NCBI GenBank assembly: GCA_964006375.1
Contig: OZ023262.1
Location: 90,520,654-90,584,653 of the forward strand
Direction: 5' to 3'
Length of the DNA stretch: 64,000 nucleotides
DNA from: Tillus elongatus
Lineage: Eukaryota; Arthropoda; Insecta; Coleoptera; Cleridae
Position numbers and translations under genes: made by a program. The notes under the pieces were generated by a model, which searched no databases, was not told the origin of the DNA, and saw only the letters and a list, made by a program, of their open reading frames with translations. This document shows, in pieces, positions 14,266 through 27,562 of this stretch (position 1 is the first letter of the stretch; every line of letters starts with the position of its first letter).

Positions 14266-17200
14266 AAACACTTCTTATATAAAGCATGCTTGTAGGAAAA
14301 AAATTTGTAGCATTGTTCGTTTTCGAGTTAAATCAATTGTTTCACATTTTTGGCATATATCAAACTTTATGATACAGCATTTTTACCAATATATAGCAGT
14401 CTCATTAAAATATGTCGCATTCAGAGAGGTTTTAGTTTATATTATTCGTCGAAAAAATTGATGTGCGGTATACAGGCGCTGTTAAATAGTGACTGAATTT
14501 GAAAAACGTCAAATTGCCGTAACTAATTTTTTCCAAATGGACCAGCCTATAATTTGTATTTTAGGACTGATAAGCAACATTTAAAGTCAAATTGACGTAA
14601 AATCGCCCTACCAATAGGTCGGCGACCAAATCACCACAGGTCATTTTCAAGTAAAATTTAAGTGTATATTACCAATGTGGGGAATAAAGTCAAAGTAATA
14701 TGGAAGTCGATAATAGGTCCAGCAAGGCGTTTCGACCAAGGCGTTTTAGTTATATTTAGGGCATTTTCATTCAACATTGGGCCAATGGACGTAATATATT
14801 GGTAAATATGTGCTACGCTTTACTTGAATCTGACATCTAGGCGCCAAGTCCTGTGACGTTCATAACAACGAACTACGCATGTGACATTATTCGGTTCTGC
14901 AGGATCTGTGGTTATGTATGTATAAACAAACAGTAGAGTAGTAGAGATATTGTCCATCTTTGTTAAAAAATGACATCTTGCATGATCAAAGAACTTACTT
15001 CAAATATTTGCAACAATGATAAAGGTGATTCGCACTGTATAAAGAAAAAAAACACTGCGGTTATGTTTTTTTCTGTTAACATGATGATGATACTTCGATA
15101 AAATTCGAGCGCCCGTGTAAAAGATAAAATTAGTGAAAATAAAAAATTATTCAAAATTCTTGAAATTCTGATTTTCGAGGATTGGTGATGTAAACAACAC
15201 AAAACTATCTTGTCGTCATAGTATAGAATCATTATTTAATGTTTTTTTCGAACTAAAATTTGATTACACTATATTCAACAAAATATTATTTTTTATTTTT
15301 CAATACAATCAAGATGGATACCAAAATTAATTTAATATGGCTGCCCTTCTAACATTATTGACCTGAAAGTTAATTTTGCCCTATTTTTTACCTATAAGTC
15401 ACAATTCCTAATGACAGGGCAAACTAACCAAACTTTGAAGGCATTTTGACCTATTATGGGAATTTCAACTATATGGTAAACGAATTTTGTTTGAATTTAT
15501 TAGAAATGAAACATTTTCGTGTATAGAAATATATATTACTTATATGCGTGCACAGCGGAGAGACATATAGGAATGATTATACAGCGCTTTGGTCTTTGAT
15601 TCCATAATATATAAACATTAATAGAAAATAGAAACAAAATAAAATAAGTAAATAAACATAAACGTGACAGCTGACCGTGTTGCCAATACTTCACTCCATT
15701 TGGCATGAAAAGGGATGTATTATATTGAAGAGGGAAACGTGCTGATTTGATACCAGTATATAATTGAAATTCAGTTTTACTTTCATATACCTAGTAGTAG
15801 TAGCCGATCAAGTTGTCATACTTTTTTAGGTTTGAAAAATGAGTTCATTCATTTGATGTAAGCCACTTTGAATGATCAGCATCTATCACTATTTTTCTGT
15901 GAGCATTCTTTACTACTCTATAATAGTTTGTAGTAGGTCTGTAAACTTTTATTGGTTTCAAAGGGGGCATTGTAACAATATATTTGTTACTGGTGCACGC
16001 ACATTAACAACAAGAATAAATTTTTATTGATGAAGTTTATCAACTGACACACCTTTAAGATTCACAAATGTATTTCACTGCTGTACACTTTGAACTTTGA
16101 GGACAATTTTTATTTCAAGTCAGATTTTATGGGTATTTTCAACTTGAAGGTAGGCAATTTGACTTGGAATACCATTTCTGCAGTAATTATGACTTTATAG
16201 CCGATCAGAAAGCCATTTTAGGTTAGCTCAGTGCCCAAAATATTTCCTGTGCTGTATTGCAATGAAATTGGTAATATATATGTAAGCAGGACTTCATAAG
16301 AAGACCTCCAATTTACTATACCACAGAGACATATTTCAGGTTAATATTAGGTAATAAATTACCTTAAAGTAGGTATTTCAGGTATCTGGGCTTGGTAGTC
16401 GATTTTCAGTCCAATTTAGGGCACACTTCGACCTAAAAATTACCAACTCTGGAATTGAAATACAACAGTATATTCAAGTATATTTTATGAGTAAAATTAA
16501 ACCAATTTTTTCCCAATTTAGTTACTTGTAAGTTACTGACTTTGGAACAATTTTAATAGTCAAAAATAAGCTAGTTCGGAGCCGCATTTCCAAATTTGTA
16601 GTCATTATGACAATCAAGGCAACATTTTAGTTAATTATTACTAAATTACAACTTGGTTAGGTTATTTGGACTCGAGTTCTGGTTAACATGCCTTAATTTG
16701 TTGCTTGGGGAAGAGCATGCTCTCTGCTTTAAGCTTGTATAACACGCCCTATACACACAGACTAGTTTTGCAAATATTTACATTTATAATGGCATGTCTA
16801 TTCTAACAACGAATCTGACTGTGCGATTATTTAGCAAATTTTCTAAGAAAAATACTAAAATATCTAAACTAACTTGAGTACAAAAAAAGGTAAGAAATAA
16901 TTAATTTGATAAGATTAACTACGTTTACATTTTCATAAGGTATAAGTAGTTGATAGATTGTTTTCACAAATGTGAAATGAAATTTTAAAGTGACAAACTT
17001 AAGTAATGTTCTTATTTTTGACAGCGTGTGGCATAAAAATGTGAGCGTTTTGGCTCCTATTTTTCTTTACTTTCACCATTCCAATTTGAAATGAAAAGTA
17101 CAAAAAATGTTTAGATTTCCTTTAGTTTCAATCTTGATTACAGATTAGGTATATAATTTGAATTGTATGTATTCTTTTAACAAATTTTTCTTCAGAAAAT

Positions 17201-17394
17201 AGTTAGTCAAATAGTTTTCGTAGAAATTTTTTGTGTTTCCGTAGAAATAATTGTTTGTAAGGTTTTGTAAAATTTTGACAATTAATGATAACTCGAATTT
17301 TCGTGAAAAAAATAATTAAAATACATATTGCTTCGTAATAGGTTTTTCCTGCCGTTCGTTATACAATCATGTTAACAAACTAACTAGCAATATA
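14266..17394. other. 3-kb unassigned region with faint internal repetition
   Basis: No supported gene. Several stretches resemble each other loosely (GACCTAAAAATG-, AGGTCATTTT-, GACCTATTATGG-type phrases at 13.9, 14.6, 15.4 and 16.4 kb). It may be an old repeat array; the similarity is too weak to define a unit. Confidence 0.3.
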
Positions 17395-17396
17395 TA

Positions 17397-18677
17397 CGAG
17401 GGCGGCTCATTAAGTTCGTGACTTTTTGAATGAAACAAGTTTTTTGACAAAAATCATTTTATTTCTCAACATAGTCTCCTTTTAGCTCTATACACTACGT
17501 CTAACGTTTCTCCAATTTTTTAATCCGTTCCAAAAAATAAGATTTGCCGAGGTCCTTAAAATAGGTATTTGTTTGTGAGATGATTTCATCATTGGAGTCA
17601 AATTTCTTTCCAAGAACCATTTCTTTAAGTTGGGAAACAAGAAATAGTCAGTCGGGGCTAAATCCGGAGAATATAGCGCATAAGGGAGCAATTCGTAGCC
17701 CAATTTATGCAATTTTGCCATGAAGACTACACATGTTGCACCCATGCATTGTCTTGGTGAAAAATAACTTATTTCTTGGCCAAACGCTGTCGTTTTTTCT
17801 TCAAATCGTCATTCAATCGCTCAAATAAGTTGGTATAATATTCTCCATTGATTGTTCTTCCATTTTGAAAGTAATCAATGTGGATTATACCGCGTGCATC
17901 CCAAAAAACGCTCGCCATGACTTTATTGGCTAACAAACCCACCTTGCCCTTCTTCACCGCCGATTCGCACGGATAAACCCACTGTTTTGACTGCTGCTTG
18001 GTCTCTGGTGTTGTGGGGAATCTATGTATCGTCCACGGGTACGAAACGGGCCAAAAACTCGTCCCTGTTGCGGTTGAACAACGCCAAACACTCCTTCAAA
18101 GTTGTCACACGATTGCGTTTGTGTGCAATTGTGAGAAAACGCGGTACCCATCTTGCGGATACCTTTCTCATACCCAAGTGATCATGCAAAATCGAAACAA
18201 CAAAGCCATGTGATATGCCTATGGCTTCCACAATCTCCCGCACTTTCAATCTCCGTTCGGATGTCACCATATCGTGAATTTTTTCAATTGTTTCGGGTGT
18301 AGCGGCCTCAACTGGGCGTCCAGAACGTTCGGCGTCATTTGTGCTTGTACGGCCGCAACGAAAATCAGAAAAACACTTCTTTACCATAGAAATTGATGGT
18401 GCAGAGTCCCCATAGTATTTATCAAGCTTAGTTTGGGTTTGAGTGATGGTTTTTTTCGCAAAAAATAATGTTTGATGAGCACAGCAAAATCGCTTTTTTC
18501 CATTTTCGTTATAACTTAAGAGGTTGTCTGCTTTCAATGGATATCTAACACAAACTAAATGACAGCTTGTTCAAAATTTGACAGGAGTCAACTGATGCTT
18601 GTTGACAGGAGCAGTGTTGCCCTTCCTGCGAAGAGGCGGGAAATTCAAAAAGTCATGGACTTATTGACGCGCCCTAG
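17397..18677 (-). mobile_element. Mariner transposon, near full length, inactive
   Basis: 1281 bp between TA dinucleotides (17395-17396 and 18678-18679). The ends form an imperfect inverted repeat: CGAGGGCGGCTCATTAAG and, from the other side, CTAGGGCGCGTCAATAAG, both followed by GACTTTTTGAAT. The length is typical of mariner. Confidence 0.9.
17488..18537 (-). pseudogene. Mariner transposase (D34D type), several frameshifts
   Basis: The first frame (18537-18022) holds the DNA-binding part: VKKCFSDFRCGRTSTND, ERSGRPVEAATPE and KVREIVEAIGISHG. The catalytic part is spread over other frames: SVFWDARGIIHIDYF (17.9 kb), FHQDNAWV (around 17745), then LLPYALYSPDLAPTDYFLF (17.68 kb). The HQDNA to SPDLAPTD arrangement is classic mariner. 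Frame changes near 18030, 17960 and 17740 make it dead. It is the only gene of this element. Confidence 0.88.
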
Positions 18678-18799
18678 TACGTACTAATCAATTAAATTAT
18701 AACAAAGTAGATTTAATTAATTTGTATTAATATCAGTTGGTTTTGGTTTAAATAATATCACATCCTTAGTAATTTTCACCAAGTAAATTCACTAATGGA

Positions 18800-20379
<1,580 letters not shown>

Positions 20380-20387
20380 CTAATAGA

Positions 20388-21320
20388 GAAATGTTTTTTT
20401 TTATCGTTGCCATTGTCAGCGTAAAATCGCAGCTGCTGTGTAGTCTTTAATTTCGACGTGTGTGGTTCAACACATAAATATTGCCTTCCCTGAAAATATG
20501 GATTTTTATTGTCACTAGAGTAAAGCTATAAATTTAATGCAAGTCGGCGTTGGAAATATCAAACGAATTTATTACTATGGGTAAACGAACACTTATTGGC
20601 ATTCACAAATCAGTAAAACACAATTATACCCTCTGTTATTTATTGGATTTATGGGTTTAGATAGAGCGGCGCCGCTAGTGATCGGCACCTTTGAAGACCG
20701 TTTGACAAAGGCATACCTGAGTTACTTTATATTGCCTGCTATATTACTAAGTTGAGCTGCAACAAATAAACCCTGTGCCGCATTTTAAATCCAATTTGAC
20801 AGTTATTTATGTTTTATGTGTGAAAATTTACCATTCGATACGTACGTGATCTGGCCGTTAATTAGCCTTTTCAACGTAGACCGTAAAATGACGTGCTGTT
20901 CTCGTTGCTATTTCGATATATAGTCCAATTAATGTCCAATTTGCCTTTAAACAAAACACTGATTTCAATTATAAGGTTACTTACTTGTTAAATTGCATTG
21001 GGGATATTTTTTGAATTGTTAAATTACATGTTTCATCAATATTCAACAAGAGGGAACGAGTCGTTTTATACCTAACTTACTCGTTATGTAAGTACAGTAG
21101 AACCACAGCATAATTATAGCCATGCTGTGGTAGAACTTCAAAGTCGAACATTCAGCTGTTACCAGAGCATTATGCTACAGCATATAGAACAGTCATCGTT
21201 ATGCTGTGATTATGCTGCGATCACCGTAGACAATACAGCCGTAGAAACTTTTTCTCTGGGCTCACCAGTGCTGTTATCATTCCTGCAAACGGTTTCGACG
21301 AAACGGTTGAAGAGAATAAA
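20388..21320. other. Unassigned DNA
   Basis: No supported gene or termini. The 21.1-21.2 kb part repeats CACAGCATAAT/TATGCTGTG phrases also present near 1.43 kb, so it may hold an old repeat. Confidence 0.35.
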
Positions 21321-21324
21321 AAGC

Positions 21325-22232
21325 CTGGACACAGCAAGTGCATTATGGAAGTGATTTTCATAAAAATGTTTATAAAAGCATAGATGTCTCTCTATTATAA
21401 GCAGGCATCAATATGGTTACCAAAATAGCCTATATAGTAGAAACAATGTACCATATTCTATCAAAATTACTTATTGTTTGAAAATGTACAAAAATTTTCC
21501 AAAAATAAACTTAAAATGTTTCCGAGAAAACTGGTTTCCTAGCCAACAACCTTAGGTTAATAGCAAATAGAGTTATTGAATTTTGAACGATTTAATGAAA
21601 ATTCGCTACCAAAACGCACTTACTGCGTCTCGATTTTTTTTTCATACAAACATGCATCATGTTTCGATAAAAATGCAAAAATGCAATAATATAAGGGCGT
21701 TCGAGAAAAAAAAAACAATTGTAGAGATCACCAACGACTTATGGACCACCTGTGATACAAAATATTTTTATAAGATGCAGCTTAAGACCACTATAATTAA
21801 CGTATACAATTTTTTCTCGTATCTTGTATACTAACAAATATATTGAGATTTACCGTAGAAATGCGTTAGCCTGTATATATGTAAACAGATAAGAACTGAC
21901 AGTAAACTCGTATATGGATTCTAGGGGGCCTGGTTGCGTTCATTTGAAGAAATCTTTTTAAATTTTAAACGTCGCGGTCTCTCTAATAAACGAATTTTGT
22001 ACGAAAATTAGCAAAAAAATTATAGACTGTTTAACCATAAACTTAACTAAAACTACTGCCAAAGCATCAACCTAACTAAATTTACAGCCAAAGCATCAAA
22101 GGAAGGGTCTATTTGAAATGCATTTTCTGTAAACATTTTAGTAAAATGAAGGTTCTTTGCCTAAATGTTGCGAATTTTGACGTTTCAAATCGCCACTTTG
22201 ACGTTTTGAGGAAAACCCCTTTTTTAGTGAAT
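21325..22232 (+). repeat. Composite repeat A-B-F-C-D
   Basis: A (21325-21636) has both inverted ends: CCTGGACACAGCAAGTGC and ...ACGCACTTACTGCGTC. B (21690-21880) contains ACCAACGACTTATGGACC. An F/C junction (21890-22180) and D (22185-22232) follow. The TA array is missing between B and F. Confidence 0.75.
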
Positions 22233-22234
22233 TT

Positions 22235-22339
22235 TTACTAAAAAATTCACTAATGGTGAGACTTTGCAAAAATGTTTTCAAATGAGCGCGAACTAGGACC
22301 CCTAGAACCCATATCCGGGGTCAGTTTCAATTTTTATAT

Positions 22340-22414
<75 letters not shown>

Positions 22415-22925
22415 TGATAACTCAAAAAATAATTAACTGATTTCAATGAAAGTCGGCCTTTCTTTTATTAATTGCTTGGATGTGTTCGTTAGCCAGGACG
22501 GGGTTTTCCGGGAAAATTTTGAGTTTTCTTTCAAAAAAAAATATTTTTCTCCGATAATAACAAAGTTCTTTTAATGAAATTTACCATATATGTTGCCTTG
22601 GGAGAGACCTTACTAACTACCAAAATTAAACTTTCTAAGTTTATAGAAAACTAAGTTATTAAAATTTTAAATTTTATTTGGAAAAACTTTATTCCAATGA
22701 AATTTGGTGGATATCTTGCCTTAGGAAAGACCTTTTTTTTTCCCTCAGGGCTCGTCCGCGGCCTTGCCGCCCCGATAGCACCGCAACCCTTGGTTGATTG
22801 TGCATACCCTTAGTAGGAAAGACCTTACTACATACCAAAATTAAACTTTCTAAGTTTATACAAAACTGAGTTATTCAAATTTGAAGCATTTAATAAAAAT
22901 TCACTACCACAACGCACTTGCTGCG
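22235..22925 (-). repeat. Composite repeat F-(TA)n-E, reversed
   Basis: F reversed (22235-22340), TA array 22343-22409, E reversed from 22410 (CTGATAACTCAAAAAATAAT). It is interrupted by a 79-bp retroposon at 22735-22813 and ends at a module-A end (CGCACTTGCTGCGTCCAGAG, about 22912-22931). Confidence 0.8.
22735..22813 (-). mobile_element. 79-bp GC-rich retroposon with 13-bp target duplication
   Basis: Starts with a T run and reads, on the minus strand, GC-rich sequence (GGTTGCGGTGCTATCGGGG, GGCCGCGGACGAGCCCTG) ending in about eight A. The flanks are TAGGAAAGACCTT at 22722-22734 and 22814-22826. It is probably a SINE or a severely 5'-truncated LINE tail moved by target-primed reverse transcription. 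Confidence 0.75.
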
Positions 22926-23235
22926 TCCAGAGTTTTTTTAAATGCCTATGACTTTTTTGTCATTTAACTTACAAACTTAAGTTTTGGTACGTGGGTCACT
23001 ATTTATAATGTAAGCACGCGTACCAAATTTGATTGGCCTTACTTTGTTATTTCCGAAGATATAATTTCTTTCCGAAAGAAAACACAAAATTTTCCGAGAA
23101 AACCTAGGCGGATTTTCTTGGTTAACGAACTTATCCAAGCCACTTGCAAAAGAAAGGTACTCGCCAAATTTGGTTGAAATCGGCCCATTATGTTTGAGCT
23201 GTCGGTGTGACGCACACATACACACACAGATATGG

Positions 23236-23319
<84 letters not shown>

Positions 23320-23410
23320 ATATAAAAATTGAAACTGACCCCGGATATGGGTTCTAGGGATCCTAGTTTGCACAAAGATAAAATAATATGTTTCATAAAA
23401 ATTCACTAAA
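22926..23410 (+). repeat. Composite repeat E-(TA)n-F
   Basis: E from about 22935 to 23218 ending GAGCTGTCGGTGTGACG, a short CA run, TA array 23241-23316, and F (GACCCCGGATATGGGTTCTAG) truncated at about 23410. Confidence 0.85.
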
Positions 23411-23645
23411 ATCCTAACGTAACGTTCAATTACTTAGTAGTTACTTTTTTAGGAACTGAAAAACTGAAGTTCGATATTCAGTATGAACGTATAAACGCAT
23501 CCGTATACATACATCTGTTCGATCATAGAGTAATATGTATTTTACATTGACATTAATATATTAGCCATCAAACCTGATAGGGATGAAATCCTACTGTCTA
23601 ATTAGAGCTTGGTTGAGTTTTTTGTTGTTTTAACTAAATAAAAGA
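23411..23645. other. Spacer, nothing recognised
   Basis: Short AT-rich DNA without gene or repeat signal. Confidence 0.4.
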
Positions 23646-23894
23646 CCCCCATGACGTGCTGTTTACACACAATCCTACCCACTGACCTTCCTGACCTGCC
23701 CTGGCATCAGTTTGCCTAATTACAAGCTTAAAGGAGAAGGCAAATCAACCCTGCTATATATCAGGGTCATGTGAGTATAATGTACTTTTCCTTCCACTTT
23801 TAACTTCTAGCTTTTTATTAGACACACTGAAGTCATGGCTAGCCAGGAAGGTTAGTTGGGAGGATCGTGTGTAAACAGCACGTCAGGGACAAAA
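23646..23894. mobile_element. MITE-like element with ~45-bp inverted ends
   Basis: Left end CCCATGACGTGCTGTTTACA and right end, inverted, CCCTGACGTGCTGTTTACAC. Both continue CACAATCCT/CACGATCCT and into ACCTTCCTG. The ~250-bp non-coding interior contains no gene. A target duplication could not be fixed. Confidence 0.65.
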
Positions 23895-24119
23895 AACTCG
23901 TCCAAGTTTTTACTGTCGCGAGACGCTCGTCTAATGAGAACAAAGTAATGTTTAATCTTAATTTATAACACATATTATACATACATTTTATCTTTCTGCT
24001 CTCCTTGTTTATATGAACTTTATACCAAATCTCACACTGCTTCGTGCGCCCAATGTGCTCAACCAGGGGGTAGGTACAAAGTTTTTCTTCATGTATTATA
24101 ACCCTATAGTAGAAACCAC

Positions 24120-24545
24120 AGCCAAAACATCAGGGAAAATGTCTGTTTGAAATGAATTTTGTGGAAATATTTAAATAAAATAAAGGAAAATGATGACTGA
24201 AGCTGAAACTTAAGGTTTTATAGAACACACTTCTTACAAAGTTTCTGCTACATCGCCCGTAAGGTATGTTTTAAGTTCTTTATTTAGAACATGTCAATTT
24301 TGACGTTTTGAATCGCGACGAAAAACTATAATGCTTATAACTTCTTTTTCTTTTAACGTAGGGATCTAGATTTTGGTATGTAGCCCTATTTTTATGATCT
24401 AAACCAGCGTACCAAATTACCATTACTTTGTTATTTCCGGAGATATAAACATTTTCCGAAATATAACACATAATTTTCCGGGAAAAACTAGTCCGATTTC
24501 CCCGGCTAACGAACTTATCCAAGCGACTTGCGAAAGGAAGGTACT

Positions 24546-24643
<98 letters not shown>

Positions 24644-24765
24644 ATATAAAGTCTGAAACTGACCTCGGATTTAGGTTCCAGGGGTCCTAAATAGCGCTCA
24701 TTTGAAGACATTTTTTTAAACTCAAAAGTCGCGATCACCTCATTAGTGAATTTTTTTAAAGAAAG
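24120..24765 (+). repeat. Composite repeat C-D-E-(TA)n-F
   Basis: C (24120-24290), D (TTTTGACGTTTTGAATCGCG near 24300), E to 24547, TA array 24548-24641, F 24642-24765 ending TAGTGAATTTTTTTAAAG. It directly abuts the next module A (GTCTGGACGCAGC), showing head-to-tail linkage. Confidence 0.85.
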
Positions 24766-25150
24766 TCTGGACGCAGCAAGTGCGTAATGGTAGTAAATCT
24801 TCATCAAAATGTTTCTAATTTCAATTAGTTTTTTGAATGAAAGACATTAAATTTAATAGAAGTACAACATTTATAGTAGAAACCATGTACAATATTTCAA
24901 CAAAATAACTTTATTTTGTGAAAATTTTTTTCCGAAAATAAATAAAAATATGCCGAGATAATGGGTCCGATTTTCGGGGCCAATAATTTAAGCAATTTTC
25001 ATAAAAACTGCACTTACGAAGATATAACTACCTATGTCTGTGGCCAAATGAGAAAATTCCCAAGCCCAATCAAATCAAACCAATAAAAACATAACTATTC
25101 ATAAAGAGCTATTTAAAAAAAATTTAAAACACATTTTTACGTGAAAATTT
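24766..25150 (+). repeat. Diverged module A and related AT-rich repeat
   Basis: Starts TCTGGACGCAGCAAGTGCG (24767) and degrades into sequence like that at 886-1330. No inverted A end was found. Confidence 0.55.
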
Positions 25151-25188
25151 GCAAAATACCCTTTCACGAAAATTAGCCATTTTTAAAG

Positions 25189-25410
25189 GTACTGAGTACG
25201 TAAATTACAAGGGGAATGTGGTTACTTCTAGGAAGATAGGAGAGCCATGCGGGTAAGTTTTATTTTCCGGTTTGAATTTCGTTCTTCGTTTGTTTTTTTT
25301 TTTTAGGTGCAGAAATAGATGTTTCTTAAAAGTGCCTGAATGCGACAGAAGGGAAATTTTTTATAAATTCCCCGAATTTGAAACTAAAAATGAACAAGAT
25401 GCTTGTTTAC
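25189..25410 (+). pseudogene. DUF7869-like gene fragment with one intron
   Basis: Exon 1 (from about 25189) reads TEYVNYKGNVVTSRKIGEPC. A 54-nt intron runs 25253-25306 (GTAAGT ... long T tract, AG). Exon 2 continues in phase as CRNRCFLKVPECDRREIF then TKNEQDACLQ. The spacing YV..KG....R......C..C and the following R..IF match the region EEYVDRKGRIKVARQMKEKC of the element at 35-37 kb. Homology fades after about 25410. It is a truncated remnant on the + strand, with no start or stop of its own. A possible upstream acceptor AAAG lies at 25188. Confidence 0.5.
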
Positions 25411-25429
25411 AGAGATTACTTCGTTTTTG

Positions 25430-25868
25430 TTATTGGGTCTCAGCATACTATCCTCAAAACGGTTTTTCTCAAAATTGTCAGTGCAATTACAAGATTTCTC
25501 AAGCATGTTGTACCTCATTGGAAAGCTCTTTTCACAGGCTATCACATGAGCAAAAAATCCAATAGGGCTGCCTTAATAAAAACAAACGTTGACACTTGTA
25601 GCTCAAAAACAAATGACAATCCAAGGTTGAGAATAGCACAAATGGATTACTCTGTAAAAAGTGTCCTGATAATGTGCAAGTCTTAGACATGTCAGATCAA
25701 TGCCTACTTAGATATTGAAGAAAAAAGAAATCGACAAATGTTTTTTTTCAAAATAACTCGAAAACGAAAAGAGGCAAGGCAAAATACAAGTCATATTTGG
25801 AACGAGCATGAAAATCTACAAAACAATAGCGGAAATAGCAATACATTCCCATCCAGTTTGGGACACAC
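25430..25868. mobile_element. Right part of a mariner-type element (end only)
   Basis: The sequence ends in CAGTTTGGGACACACTG followed by TA and short TA repeats, a typical Tc1/mariner-type end. The left end and transposase were not found, so the span is a guess. Confidence 0.35.
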
Positions 25869-25880
25869 TGTATATATACA

Positions 25881-26005
25881 GGCCGAATAGCTCAGTTAGC
25901 GAGTTGAGTAACTTCTCGGATCAGACTAGGTAATCAGACAGTTGGTCTGTTTGAATCGAATGTGGAAAGGCCGGCTTCTGATGAGTGCGGAGTTTGTCTA
26001 CTGTG

Positions 26006-26008
<3 letters not shown>
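25881..26008 (+). mobile_element. Second tRNA-like SINE type (S2)
   Basis: GGCCGAATAGCTCAGTTAGC is a good A-box region. About 60 bp on, GGTCTGTTTGAATCGAAT is a degenerate B box. The 3' part (GGCCGGCTTCTGATGAGTGC) runs into a TA array. It is inserted beside TA repeats on both sides and is distinct from family S1. Confidence 0.6.
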
Positions 26009-26093
<85 letters not shown>

Positions 26094-26165
26094 GAAACTG
26101 ATCCCAGATGTGAGTTTTAGGGGGCCTAGTTCGTGCTCAATAGTAGTCATTTTTTTTCAAATTCA
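26009..26165 (+). repeat. TA array and truncated module F
   Basis: TA array 26009-26091, then F starting ATTGAAACTGATCCCAGATG and breaking off near 26160. Confidence 0.8.
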
Positions 26166-27219
26166 AGGGATTCTTATTTATAGTTGTTCTGAACGCGTAT
26201 GAATAAATCAAATTTTCTTTTCTCTAGCGATACCACAAAACAGCGAAACCGGTGACACTTGTGAAGCCAGAGAAATAGTGTCCACATATGTATTTAATTT
26301 CACTTCGTTAATCGCTTGAACGAGTTTGTTAGCCAACCCAATAAAACCAGTTTCTGCATAAAAAATTGTTTTTTTAACAAATTTGTATTTCAGAAACTAC
26401 CTATTCAATTTGTTATTTTCTGTAATCTGAAATATTTTTATGAGACTTATCTACCACAGCTCACTTGCTGCGTCCCGACGTTCTTACAAATATTTTCAGC
26501 ATACATGGAGATTCTTTAGGGCACATTGTAACTTTATACTTGTGGTGTATTAGCTCAAATCCTCGTTTAAAGACAGCCTTCAAACGACTTGATATGATCC
26601 TTGGAACTTTGTTATTTTAGTTCGAGGTTCCATGTAATACGTTCAATGGATATCGGTGTCGGCGATGACAGAGCTTTCTGTAAGCTGTAAGCCGCTACTT
26701 GTCAGCCTGAATCAGATATAAGAAATGATCGTGGTCTGTTTGACACATTCCAGCTACTCATATTTAATGAACTGTCGAGGACTTCGTTAAGGTCGAATCG
26801 TCTACTAATAACATTCAATACAGGCTAGAACGGCGTATTACATAAGTTGTTGTGGTTTAATCAACCTGTAACGCTTCAATAGATTAGATCGTTTATTATA
26901 TTGAAGGATTAAAATATGTTAGATACTCAAAGTCGTTTAAGGTCTACTGACCATTAACTACACTCCAAATGATAGCAATCCCAGGTACCTTTGTTTCTAT
27001 TTAAACAAAGATCCCGGTTATTAATACATATATAGTTCCCCAATAGTGCGCCAAGTCCAAGGTCTTATTAAAAAAATATTTAATAAGTACTTCCACATCG
27101 TCAATACGTGTGGAAGTATGAATGGCATCGGCGACAAAAATTTTAAAAACATTTTTTCGCTTAAACGTCATAAAAAGTGTCAAAATATACAGAAAACATG
27201 ATTTGGAAGCCAATTTTAG
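26166..27219. other. Unassigned DNA with a module-A end
   Basis: An inverted A end (CTCACTTGCTGCGTCCCGAC) lies at about 26459-26479. The part around 27150-27190 matches the 33.7-34.6 kb tandem unit (CGTCATAAAAAGTGTC). The rest (26.52-26.98 kb) is not recognised and has no supported gene. Confidence 0.4.
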
Positions 27220-27346
27220 TGAATTTTCTTAAAAAAAATTCACTAATGAGGAGATCCCGACTTTTGAATTTTGAAAAAATTTCTTCAAATGACCGCGAAC
27301 TAGGCCCCCTAGAACACATATCCGGGGTCCGTTTCAATTTTTATAT

Positions 27347-27456
<110 letters not shown>

Positions 27457-27562
27457 ACGAGTTGAGTTGTATTGAGTTTGAAGTATATGTTTTGGCTATA
27501 TTTTACCTTAAATTTTGGAATTCATATCTGGGAAGGAATAAACTGATAAGATTATAAATAAT

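Noticed and set aside
17987..18213. Plus-strand frames opposite the mariner transposase
   Set aside because: They are antisense shadows of the mariner pseudogene.
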